Shown: positions 46,491 to 57,600 of the stretch, piece after piece | How positions within the stretch are numbered: the stretch's first letter is position 1 | Layout of the letters: every line of letters begins with the position of its first letter | Assembly: GCF_964355755.1 (NCBI RefSeq) | Contig: NC_092677.1 | Location: 811,001 to 875,000, forward strand | Direction of reading: 5' to 3' | Length of the DNA stretch: 64,000 nt | DNA from: Antedon mediterranea | Lineage: Eukaryota; Echinodermata; Crinoidea; Comatulida; Antedonidae | Position numbers and translations under genes: made by a program | Notes under the pieces: generated by a model | Told to the model about the DNA's origin: nothing | Databases searched by the model: none | The model's input: the letters and a program-made list of their open reading frames with translations, nothing else

Positions 46491-47635
46491 ATTTGAACTC
46501 GTCACTACGGACGAGTTAGGTTATCCGCAGCGCAAAAGCCACGTGCACGTCATACGTTAGAATATTGCGTGCAGAAAAACGATTATGCCACTGAAAAAAA
46601 TGTTAGTGCGCCCTCTATTTTGTGTCACGTTTAAGTATATACGGTATACACTATTATACTGTATACGTACTACATACAGTGTAGAATAGGTGAAAATAAG
46701 TGACCAAAGTTATTGACGCTTTTGGACATGATGACGTCATAACAATTTTAAAAATGGTAAATCAATCGAAAGATAATTGATTGACCTAGACAATATATAA
46801 AAATGGGGGAAAATGGAATACGGATAAGTGGAGATGCGCTCTATTAAATGTGATGAGCAATGACGAAAGAGACAAAAATCCTATCTTTGATATTCGTGTG
46901 GCCATACGATGACGTCACAATGTCCGGTTAGCCAAATCGATGCATGATTCGATATCTACAACTCATCTACATTCAGAATATGTAATTTTAAAAAAGTTCA
47001 CCACGTAGTTTAGAATCTATGACTGTTTAAAAAAAGGCATAATTTTGACAAATTTTTGAACTTTTTCATAAAAAATGCGCGTAAATTGTTTAATTCTACG
47101 TGCTCGTATGACGTGATTTTAAGTTGAAATTGTTTGAAAGTTGGTAAATTTACTAAAAAAGACAGGAAAAACAAAAATCAAGCAAAAAAATGATGTTTTT
47201 GCGCTACGTGCGCACGCGCGCGTAAAAAATTGCGCACGCGTTGGAATTTTTGAAATGCTCAAAATGACATGAAACGCGTAGAAAGTTGATTAGAAATTGA
47301 TTTTTCGCATTTTGAAATTTCAAACGCGCGTGCGCGCGTAACTTTTTGTGAAGCATGCAATTTTTAATCCATAGAAAGTTTGCGCATTATATGACTTAAA
47401 TTTTCACCAAGTTTCAATACAAACAAACTTTTAGGTTTTATTCTATGATCAATCATTGAAATTCATAAAATCGCGCGTAACTTACGCTGCGCAACTCGGA
47501 CACGACTGAAAACCTTATTACGACATCTTCAGATAGAGGTCAATCTTCTGATAAAGTTATACAATGTTATGTTAAGAAGATTTAGAGATACACTAGCAAC
47601 AAAATTTGTGGAAAGAAAGAAGAAAATAGAACTAG
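46491..47635 (+). repeat. Array unit B7 (1145 bp), apparently identical to B6 for most of its length
   Basis: It matches B6 at a constant offset of 1221 bases up to GAAAGAAGAAAATAGAA. It then closes directly with CTAG instead of the poly-A and hairpin block, so the two units differ only in the ending. The next unit starts at 47636. Confidence 0.85.
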
Positions 47636-49560
47636 ATTTGAACTCGTCACTTTGACGAGTTAGTTATCCGCACGACAAACGCCACGCGCACGTCATACGT
47701 TGGAATTTTGCACACGGAAAAAGATTATGGCTGTCATATTATTGATGTTGTGATTCTCTGTGTTTAGAGAAGGATGCTTTAGACCAGGTCCGCCTTATTA
47801 TTAGCCAATCAAAATCGTATAATTTTTAGAGGGAAAATGTTATCCTCCTTTGAAGCCTAAAATTTGCATATCCAGTATAAAAGTAGAATGTAATAGATAT
47901 TAGAGGAGAAGAGAGAATAAGATCAGAGTAGATAAACGGAAAGATGATAAAGAAAATAAGGCTTGACTGGTACAGTGGTAGAAAGATGTATTAATCGAGT
48001 TACAAGGAATAAAAGTTCTAGTTGAGTTAAATATACTTTTTGTATGAGTTATCATTCAGTGACAGTGTACGTCGCGTGGAGTTATATATATACGCCTGAG
48101 AAAGCTCGGAACCAACTAAAATAAATTCACTACAATGGCATTATGACCTGAATTTAAGAATATTATATGCTGTTAGTGCTGAATTCTGTCAATTTTGTGT
48201 CATATAGTATATACAGTGCAAACGGTATAATCTGTATACATGTTACATACAGTGTAGAATAGGTGAAATTACGGGACCCCCGTTTATTCCTATTTTTAAC
48301 ATGGCGACGGTATCAAAATGAAACACTAAGATAGCAATTTGAGAAGGAAATTATTTCAGTAACAACATATTAACGTGCAGAAGAAATTTGAATACGTGAA
48401 ATATTGATGCTTGCTCTTTTAAATGTAATGAATTATGACGCAAAAGATGAAAATACAAGTTTTTTTATTTAACTGGCCATATGATGACGTCACAACATCC
48501 GATTTGCAACATTTTCTCATGATTTCGTATCTACAATCCAATAGCTTCCAGAAAACGTTTTAATCGTGATTATCACATTTTATTTGTACGAGCTATAACA
48601 GATTAACATTTACTGTAAAGATGAAATTAATGGCACACGTAATTTAAATGTTTAGGCATGATGACGTCATACAAATTAAAATATTTTTAACTCATGCGAA
48701 GGATAGTTGATTGACCTAGACAATATCGAAATCGGGGTGAAAATGGAAAACGGATAAGTGGAGATGCGCTCTATTAAATGTGATGCGCTATGACAAAAGA
48801 GACAAAATCCCTATATTTTATATTCGAGTGGCCATACGATGACGTCACATAGTCCAGTTAGCCATATTAATGCATGATCCGATATCTGCAACTCATCAAC
48901 TTCCAGAATATGTAATAACAATAATTTTCACCGTTTAGTTGAGAAGCTACGACGGTTTAAAAAAATGCATCATTTTGACGAATTTTTGAACTTTTTCATA
49001 AAAAACGCGCGCAAATTATCCAATTCGACGTGCTCGTATGACGTAATTTTAAGCCGAAATTGTTTAAAAGTTGGTAAAAGTACTGAAAAAGGCTGGAAAA
49101 ACATAAATCATGCGGAAAAAGTATGTTATCAACGCTACGTGCGCACCGCGCGCGTAAAAAATTGCGCGCGCGTGGTAATTTTTGACATGCTCAAAATTAC
49201 ATGAAACGCGTAGAAAGTTGATTAGAAATTATTTTTTCGCATTTTAAAATTTTAAACGCACGTGCGCGCGTAACTTTGTGTAAAACATGTCATTTTTAGT
49301 GCACAAAAAGTTAGCGCAAGATATAAATTAAACTTTTGCTGAGTTTCAATTTAAATTGTTATATGGTTTTCGATCTATGTTAAATAGGCGAAATTCATAA
49401 AATCGCGCGTAAGTCACGTTGCGCATTTCTGACGTCATTCACAAAAGTGGCTGCACGACTTCACGTAAATGCGCACATGTTGACAAAGTTATAAAATGTT
49501 AGCTTTACACGTTTTAGAGATAAGCTCTGCACAAAAATGACAGAAAGAAAGAAGAACTAG
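47636..49560 (+). repeat. Array unit A4, split by a solo LTR
   Basis: Removing the 403-bp LTR and one 5-bp target copy leaves about 1517 bases, the length of an A unit. The order of landmarks is A-type: GGCATTATGACCTGAA, ACATACAGTGTAGAATAGG, two domains with TGATGACGTCACAACATCC and CGATGACGTCACATAGTCC, then the purine tail and CTAG. It is more diverged from A1-A3 than they are from each other. Confidence 0.8.
47732..48134 (+). mobile_element. Solo LTR of an LTR retrotransposon (403 bp)
   Basis: The sequence starts TGTCATATT and ends CACTACA (TG...CA). It is flanked by a 5-bp direct repeat ATGGC (47727-47731 and 48135-48139). Inside are a TATA-like TATAAAAG (47876-47883) and AATAAA (48008-48013), placed as expected for U3 promoter and R polyadenylation signals. 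No internal coding sequence or second LTR is present, so it is probably a recombination remnant. The 5-bp duplication fits Gypsy, Copia and BEL families. The insertion interrupts array unit A4. Confidence 0.8.
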
Positions 49561-49676
49561 ATTTGAACTCGTCACTGCGGACGAGTTAGGTTATCCGCGA
49601 AAACGCAACGTCTAATATACACGTATAATACATAGGTCTGACGTGAAAACTAATTTTCGTTATTCGTTACATATTG
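49561..49676 (+). repeat. B-type unit start joined to Helentron copy 2
   Basis: The first 40 or so bases match B-unit starts: ATTTGAACTCGTCACTGCGG, the GACGAGTT arm, then GGTTATCCGC. Similarity fades within about 100 bases, just before homology with Helentron copy 1 begins near 49677. Either a truncated array unit was cut by the insertion, or these bases are the true 5' end of the Helentron shared with the array units (see findings). Confidence 0.6.
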
Positions 49677-51250
49677 GTAATTTTGGCGAGGATTGCATGC
49701 CATACTGTAGGTGAACTGAATTTCGAGAAAATTCAACAACTAAACGTGTTGTGTTGTGGTATGTCGTTGGTAAACTCCATGTTGGATTTTAAGAGTCGTT
49801 CTCTGATAATACTGTTACAAATACCATTTTATGTCGTCGAACTTCAACGATTAAATAAATAAATAACAAACTCAAGTTTGTTTAGAATTGATATACTATA
49901 AGAAATAGGTAAGAAATTATGTGGATTGTTTGATTTGTAGTTGTTTTGTAATTGCTACTTACTAACGTAACCCTAGCCTACTATAGATATAGAGTAGAGG
50001 CCTGCTGTGTTTGTATACACCGTACGGAAGAAGGATGTCTGTAGTTTCAGAGATGGCAAACGTCGTGACGTTTTTCAGCCCGATGGCTTTCGTAGCAGCA
50101 CGACATTCGTGTATGGCCATGTATGTGTATGTTAAATACGGTCCCGGTAAATATACGAACAAATATGTCTGGTACACAGTGTACCTAGGCCTAGCCTGTA
50201 CAAGAGCACTTGTTGTTTTTAGTAGGACTAAACGGCGCTAGTTCCCTTTTTGCACATGGGATGGCTTATATATTACGCCGTGGCTAAAGATACGGTACCG
50301 TATTCTAACTTCTGTTTACTAAAGGTACGGTAAAATTGCATTACGTCATAACCAGCCAATGGGGTGCTGGTACGTGTGTGACGTCATCGTATAAGGACTT
50401 TGGATTTTTTTTTCATATCGCGAAAACAGTATCAACCGCATTTTTTGTTTATGGTTCATTTATCGCTATTATCGCCGTCGTGTGTGACAAAAACTAAATG
50501 TAGCCTACGTCTGTTATTATTATTAAAAAGCCAAAACATGTTGATTCTAATTCTAGAATACAGAAAACCGTTTCAAAAGAGGCCTAGGCCTACTTACTAC
50601 GTACTATAACCTCATTATATGAGTTTGTTTGTGTGTAGGGAAAGCGATGCCAGGCTGGGGCCAGCTGCATGTGTGCGCTGATGATTGACTCAGCCCTGGG
50701 GCTACTGTCTTAAAATCATAGTATTTGAGGGCCCCTTTATTGTCCGCATTTGCTTGTTGTTTATGGTCACCATATTGTAAACAAAGTTTAATAAAAAACA
50801 TAGACCTAAAGGCCATTTGGAATAAAAATAAAACCCTCATCAGCGCACACACATCCATGCAGCCTGGCGCCGCCGGCGACAGGAATTCTCTACATACAAA
50901 AACAGACGCGATATGAAAAAAAATCCTTATATGATGACGTCACACACGTACCAGAACCCCATTGGCTGATTATGACGTAATGCAATTTTACCGTACCTTT
51001 AGTAAACAGAAGTTAGAATACGGTACCGTATCTTTAGCCACAGCGTATATATTAACTCTAGCTTAATTTTTAGTTGTATAAATTCTTAAAGAGAAGAAAC
51101 AATGATTCGTGCTTCTTACAATAGCATGTTGTCTATAGGCTTACGCTAGTCCAGTAGTCCTAGTAGTAGTGTAGGTCAGCGCAGTTCCCTTTCGCACCTG
51201 TCATTGTTACAAATATTGTGGCTGTGATCACAATTTGTATTGATATTTAT
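49677..51250 (+). promoter_or_regulatory. Helentron copy 2, 5' region (probable promoter and first exon), interrupted
   Basis: Pieces shared with copy 1 (TAAGAAATAGGTAAGA, GAGAAGAAACAATGATTCG, AGTAGTAGTGTAGGTCA) are separated by the foldback insertion and by an unshared, more GC-rich stretch (about 49955-50235). That stretch has open frames on both strands (50011-50241 plus, 49962-50177 minus) with no recognisable motif, and I do not call a gene in it. If transcription starts upstream of 50276, the foldback lies in the leader RNA. Confidence 0.4.
50276..51045. mobile_element. 770-bp foldback transposon with 9-bp target duplication and a preserved empty site
   Basis: Inverted repeats of about 140-147 bp (50276-50422 and 50907-51045) begin CGCCGTGGCTAAAGATACGG and CGCTGTGGCTAAAGATACGG and stay closely matched to TCATATCGCG. 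TATATATTA stands on both sides (50267-50275 and 51046-51054). Helentron copy 1 has the uninterrupted site (GGCTTATAATTATATATTAA, about 24740). No transposase is encoded in the 480-bp middle. The 9-bp duplication and long inverted repeats suggest a Mutator-like foldback MITE; the superfamily is inference. The repeats contain TGACGTCAT motifs. Confidence 0.85.
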
Positions 51251-53110
51251 AATAATAATATATTTTTGTCTTGTAGCTGTTGGAAGAGATACACAATTGT
51301 CTCTACTTTAGTATCTCTAGAATATCGTAAGTAGTGTATATAAAATAAATAGTTTGTAGAGATGATTAATGGTTTCATGATAGGGAGTGAACTGTTGACA
51401 GTTATTTTGTAGGCATTTTCTATTATGAAACATTTACATAATTCAGATTTTATTGTTGGTGAATAAAATAAAATGAAATTAGCATTGAGACAACATGTAG
51501 GCCCCAATCAGCCGTTTCATACCCAAAGTCATTTTGAGGAAATTTCTTCATTTTTCAGTCATTGATTAAGAAGCATGTTGATTTGGAAAAAGTGTTAATG
51601 TTGTTTATTACCATTATTAATGTTTTTCCTTGTTTTTTTTAAGATTGTAGAAAATATAGTGTCAGCTACAGCTGTGTGAGTATTAGTAAATTATCTGTTA
51701 ACAAAGGGAAAACATATTTTCCTTACTTTGTGAACTGTTGCCTGTTATTTTGTAGGCATTTTCTATTATGAAACATTTACATAATTCAGATTTTATTTTT
51801 TGTGAATAAAATATTAAATGAAATTAGCATTGAGACAACATGTAGGCCCTAACCAGCCGTCTTATACCCAACGTCATTTTGAGGAAATTTCTTAATTTTT
51901 CAGACCTCGATTAAGAAGCATGTTGATTTGGAAAAAGTGTTAATGTTGTTTATTACCATTATTAATGTTTTTCCTTGTTTTTTTTAAGATTGTAGAAAAT
52001 ATAGTATCAGCTACAGCTGTGTGAGTATTAGTAGATTATCTGTTAACAAAGGAAAAACATATTTTCCTTACTTTGTGAACTGTTGCCTGTTATTTTGTAG
52101 GCATTTTCTATTATGAAACATTTACATAATTCAGATTTTATTTTTTGTGAATAAAATATTAAATAAAATTAGCATTGAGACAACATGTAGGCCCTAACCA
52201 GCCGTCTCATACCCAAAGTCTATTTGAGAAATTTCTTAATTTTTCAGACATTGATTAAGAAGCATGTTGATTTGGAAAAAGTGTTAATGTTGTTTATTGT
52301 CAATTATTAATGTTTTTCCTTGTTTTTTTTTTAGATTGATAGAACATATACAGTGTCAGCTACAGCTGTGAGTATTAGTAGATTATCTGTTAAACGGATA
52401 AAACTTATTTTCTTTACTTTGTGCCTGTTATTTTGTAGGCATTTTCTATTATGAAACATTTACATAATTCAGATTTTATGGTTTGTGAATAAAATATTAA
52501 ATGAAATTAGCATTGAGACAACATGTAGGCCCTAATCAGCTGTCTCATACCCAAAGTCATTTTGAGGAAATTTCTTAATTTTTCAGACATTGATTAAGAA
52601 ACTTGTTGATTTTAAAAAAGTGTTAATGTTGTTTATTGTCGTTAATAATGTTTTTCCTTGTTTTTTTTAGATTGTAGAAAATATACAGTGTCAGCTACAG
52701 CTGTGAGTATTAGTAGATTATCTGTTAAACGGAGAAAACATATTTTCCTTACTTTGTGAACTGTTGCCTGTTATTTTGTAGGCATTTTCTATTATGAAAC
52801 ATTTACATAATTCTATTCTAATTTTATTGTTTGTGAATAAGATATTAAATGAAATTAGTATTGAGAAAACATGTAGACCCCAATCAACCGGCCCATACCT
52901 AAAGTCATTTTGAGGAAATTTCTTAATTTTTAGATTAAGAAGCATGTTGATTTTGAAAAAGTGTTAATGTTGTTTATTGCCATTATTAATGATTTTCCTT
53001 TTATTTTTTAGATTGTAGTTGTACAGAAAATATACAGTGTCAGTTACAGCTGTGAGTATTAGAAAATTATCTGTAAAACGGAAAAAACAGATTTTCCTTA
53101 CTTGATGCCC
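51250..53110 (+). repeat. 343-bp tandem array of Helentron copy 2, about 5 units
   Basis: Landmarks equivalent to CAGACATTGATTAAGAAGC occur at about 51556, 51901, 52243, 52582 and 52930 (spacing 338-348). Units contain CCTTGTTTTTTTT(A)AG, GATTGTAGAAAATAT and GCTACAGCTGTG(TG)AGT as in copy 1. Copy 1 has about 13 units, so unit number changes quickly. Confidence 0.85.
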
Positions 53111-53864
53111 TCCCTTAATTGATAAACATGTGTTGTCTGTAAATTTACAATACTGAGTGACCAAATATTTTTGTGTATAAAATTCTATTATATTAAAACA
53201 TTGAATAATTAAACCTATTTTCAGATTATATGTTTATACTAGGCCTTTATTTAATATAAAGGCCTAGTATGTATGTGTTGAAATGAAATAAAAAAAAAAA
53301 AAGAAAAAAAAAAGGCCTTTATTTAATATTACAATATAAAAATGTATGTGAATTGTCATTTTATACAAGTATTTGATTAAAAGCAAAAAAAATACAAGTT
53401 GATTTTGCAGGAAGTTGAAAAATTGTGAAGGTGAAAGAATTTGTTTCCGACATATTCCATATAATGAATTTTTGACATATTTTTAGGTCACAATATCTTC
53501 TACAGTGATTTAGTTATATTGTATAAACCAAAGTCATAAATATATTATCACAATTTACTTAACAATTTAGGACAATCATCCTTTTTAACATAAATGTGGT
53601 GGTCAGTTTCTCCAGGCATATACTTACAATTTATAAAATGGGTCTATCCTGAATTTAGTAGTGAGTTGGTCCTAATTTGGTTTGCTAGGCTCAATAGATC
53701 ATGTTACATTCCACAAAGGGGATGTGTATAATATTATTTAGCTATTTGTAAATACACTGATCTATTTACTGATTCAATATATAATTCTTCGACTGGAATT
53801 CTTAGTACAGTGTATCTTAAAATCAATAACTAACTCTTTTTTTTTTCTTTTATTGTAGGTGACT
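53111..53864 (+). other. Inferred end of leader intron in copy 2, with hairpin insertion
   Basis: This aligns to 29700-30279 of copy 1. Relative to copy 1, about 200 bases (roughly 53225-53430) are inserted. They include a perfect inverted repeat (53236-53250 with 53256-53270, arms built on ACTAGGCCTTTAT, loop TTAAT), a third AGGCCTTTATTTAATAT copy at about 53313 and A-rich runs. The region ends with a T tract and TTTTATTGTAG before GTGACTGTCTTG, as in copy 1. Confidence 0.5.
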
Positions 53865-53874
53865 GTCTTGTATA

Positions 53875-53951
53875 AACCCACTGGATCTCAGAAGAGATCT
53901 GGGTCTTTAGAAAAAGATCCTTCTCTCCGAAGAGAGAATCTACGAGGGGTT
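53875..53951 (+). ncRNA. Four-way-junction leader structure, copy 2
   Basis: H1 is 53883-53900, H2 is 53901-53920 and H3 is 53921-53938, with no spacer between them. AACCC 53875-53879 pairs with GGGTT 53947-53951. H3 has seven pairs (TTCTCTC / GAGAGAA, loop CGAA). Its sixth pair is T-A where copy 1 has A-T, and the loop second base differs (CGAA against CAAA). H1's outer pair is G-U here. Changes at paired positions keep pairing. Confidence 0.6.
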
Positions 53952-54666
53952 ACCGAATTTGAAAATCTATGTTCAATTATCTGTAACCATTATGCACAAT
54001 TATCTGTAACCATTTTGTAAAACATCTTGTAAAACCTTGAAGATAAACCGAAGTTTATTTCAAGATCATTTTTGCAAACATTCACTGAAACATTGAAGAT
54101 AAACCGAAGTTTATTTCAAAACCTTTTTTGCAGAAAGTTCGAAGAATAAAACAGAAGCTTATTACAAAGAAACAAATATTAAACATAGTTTATTACAAAA
54201 GGATAAATTAAAGAAGATTTAAAGATCACTTTTATTTGAATCTGTTATTAAGTAGAATTGTAAAAAGAATAAAAATTACAATCTGAAACTATTTAGCATA
54301 ACCAAGTATTACAGAGAAGTTTAAATTAATATAAAGTATTTCATCAAGCCAATATTAAATAGAAGCTAATTTTTTTATTCAGTGAAATTGTATAATCGAA
54401 TTATTGAAAAAAAGCAGACAAAAAAAAATATTGACAAAGAGAAAAGAAATTAGGACAAAAGTTAAAAATCATAGAAACAAAAGACAACATAAAATTGAAT
54501 TGTTTTTGGAATTTTAATAATTTATTTTGTTTTAGCAAGGATTTCTTGAATTGATAAAAAGAACCTAATTGTAATATTCATTGGATTTGCAGAATACATT
54601 TTAATTTAATTTGTAAACAAAGTTTATTAATTTGAAGAAACTTGTTTCTTATACAAATTTTGAATA
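53952..54666 (+). other. Helentron copy 2 leader, AT-rich
   Basis: This is an A-rich 5' leader with pieces of the leader repeat (AAACCGAAGTTTATTTCAA twice, about 54044 and 54102). From about 54130 it is colinear with copy 1. TTTTGTTTTAG at 54525-54535 is a second possible acceptor shared with copy 1 (about 31065). No conserved upstream frame is visible. Confidence 0.45.
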
Positions 54667-57600
54667 ATGGATATGGAATTCATAGCAGTAGTTGGTATCT
54701 TTTTGTTGATTATCTTTACAATGATAATTTATTTGTGTAAGAATGTGAATAAAGAAGTTACAAGTAAAAAGCAGATTTTTGTCAATACAACTGGTAATGT
54801 TAATAATGGAGTTATGGATAAGACAGCAGAATTTAAAATAGTTGTTAATGACATCTTGGACCTACTTGATGAATGCTGTTCAACTGAGAATGTCAAAGAC
54901 GACAGAAATGATGATACAGGTAATGTCAATTGTGAATTTATGAAAGATACAACTGAATTTAAAGGAATAATTGATGATATCATAAACATATTATCTTATG
55001 GTACAGAGGTCACTTCAGAGTTTAATGATACATGCGATTTCTGTAATATTGAAGTGAAAGTAGACGACAATTGCATAACATGTGACCGTTGTAGTCAATA
55101 TTTTCATGTGAAATGTGTAAGAGATGTTTTTGAAGACAAACTATGTAATTCCAGGGTAATTTGGATTTGTTCAATGTGTGGGAATAGTAATTTTGTTGAT
55201 AACATGTTGGGTGAAATAGGTATTCCCTGTCATTTCAATAGATATACGATTTTAGAACCTGATGAATCTGTCACTGCAGACTTTACAGAATTAACGAAAA
55301 ATAAAGAAAAACGTTGTAATAATGCCAAATTAAAATGTCAACAAAGAGGAAGTGAAGATTTACTTGGTAGTGATTGGATGAGGGTAAGATCAAAGAAAAG
55401 AAACGACAACAGAAAAAAAAGATGTAAAAATAGAGGAAATAAGAAAAGGAGAAAGCGGGTTATAAATGGTATAAGTATAGAACCAGGTGTAAAATATATT
55501 GGTAAAGGTGTAAAAGATTTCTATGAAAGACGAAATAATAACAAAATGGAATGGAATACGAATACTTGCAGAGAATACAACAAAGAAAATGGTAAAACGA
55601 ATGTATTGGGAAATTCACAAACAATAATTGACGACAGTGGTAGGCCTATGTGTGATGTTTTGAAAAATACAAAAGTAACACACGGTATACAACAACAATC
55701 AGGTGGTGGTTCGAAACGTTTACGAAATAACAAGGGTCGTTTTGTCAAAACTAAGAAGATTGATAACAAAAAAGCACAAGGTAATGTGGACCTGAATTTA
55801 AAGAATGATTGCGATACTATGGAACGGTTTGGCAAAGATATAAAGAACATGGGTAATAATGACAATTCTGAAACGAAAACTGACGAGGATTTTAAAATGA
55901 AATGTACTGTAGAAAACGACAACACAGCGACTGACGATGCGAAAGCACAAAATAATAGCAAAATGAATGACAGAAGTAGAATAATTGATAGTAATGTTAC
56001 AGATCATAAAAATCAATGTGCAAGTTGTGAATTTGAGGAAAATGAAGTATTGATAATTGATGACGGATGCAAAAAAGAAGTGGCTGAAAAAATTAGGTCC
56101 CATACTAAACCTAAATGTGACCAACATACTATCGATGTGGATATTGAAGTTTTAACAACAATTAATTTTTCGGAAGAATTGATAATCGATGATGTACCAA
56201 AACAACAAAATACACGAAAAAGGCAGAAAATACAATCAATAAATGAATTACAAGTATATAATAGTAATGAGAATATAACTGTAGCACAGGGTAATTTTAA
56301 TCAAGGGAATTATAGATTTGGCTTTGCAAGTGGTAAACAGTGTGTTGCAAATAGTCTTGTAGCTATTCTTTATTCTACAAAGAGGAATGGAAATGAATTT
56401 TACACCAAAGACCTTGATACAATATTGACTCTTGGAAACGAGTTGTACCGTTACATTCAGAAAGATTCCACTATGCACGAGGACCTTTTAATGATTTCTG
56501 AACTGCCGAAAGAATTGGATATCTTGGATAACACATTTGTAATATCTCCCAAAGAATCAGTTTTTGGCATAATAGATGGGAATCTCGAATTTATGGCTGA
56601 ATATGGAGCCTTGTCATTAAACCAAGCACTTGAACAAGAATTACACCAACATGATGCATTTTTTATGAATTTTAACAGAAGCACATTTTCTATTATTAAA
56701 CGTGTAAATGGTTTCCTTATATTTGATCCACATGCAAGAGATCGATTTGGTTGTGTTAGTGAGCATGGAAAGAGTATTTTACTTTACAGTACATCTTGGC
56801 AAGGTGTTTACGACTATTGTATAAGATTAGCAAGGTCAATGAACTGTAATTTACATGACACCGAGTTTGAACTGACTGGTGTAAATATTGAAAATAAGTC
56901 TATGATTTTATGTTCCGCTTCTGTGCTTGATGATAATTGTGAACAAAGCAACTTGGGAAATGCCGATGTTGATGAACCTAGTACGTCTTATCAGTATAAA
57001 TGTAGTACAAGATTACCAGAAAAGAATATTGATTCTAATGTTAAAGGCCAAAAACATAATAAAGAAGGTCATGTCTCATCAAGTAATGGATGGCAAAGTG
57101 ATAGTGATATTGAAATCGTTAATGTTCAGTATGGAGAAAGACCTGACAAGAATTTTAAATTTATTCCGATCTCAGAAGCACAAAAGAAAAACATGTGTAA
57201 TGAAGTAGGCATTCATTGTGAATATACCGATATGAATTGTGGTATTAACAGAGCTAGTCAGATTGGACATCCTCTTCAAATTACGAATATTACAGGTGAT
57301 GGTAATTGTTTTTATCGTGCAATTTCATACATTATTTCTGGTACTGAAGATAATCATTTTCTTTTAAGAAGAGCAATTACTAATCATTTATTGGAGACTG
57401 GTGACTTGTTTATTAATACATTTAGTCACGAATATAGATCAGTTAAGGAATATGTGTTTGAAAAAAGAGTAATGGATAATGGAACGTGGGCATCCAATAC
57501 TGAAATAAGTGCAATGGCAAACTTGCTTAATACAGATATTTATTCATTTAATGATCAACTTTTGACGTGGCAATTGTTTTCTGCTAAAAAGCCGGGAAGA

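Noticed and set aside
50011-50241. 76-codon frame in the Helentron copy 2 5' region
   Set aside because: It is absent from copy 1, an antisense frame overlaps it, and no motif is recognisable. It stays possible but unsupported.
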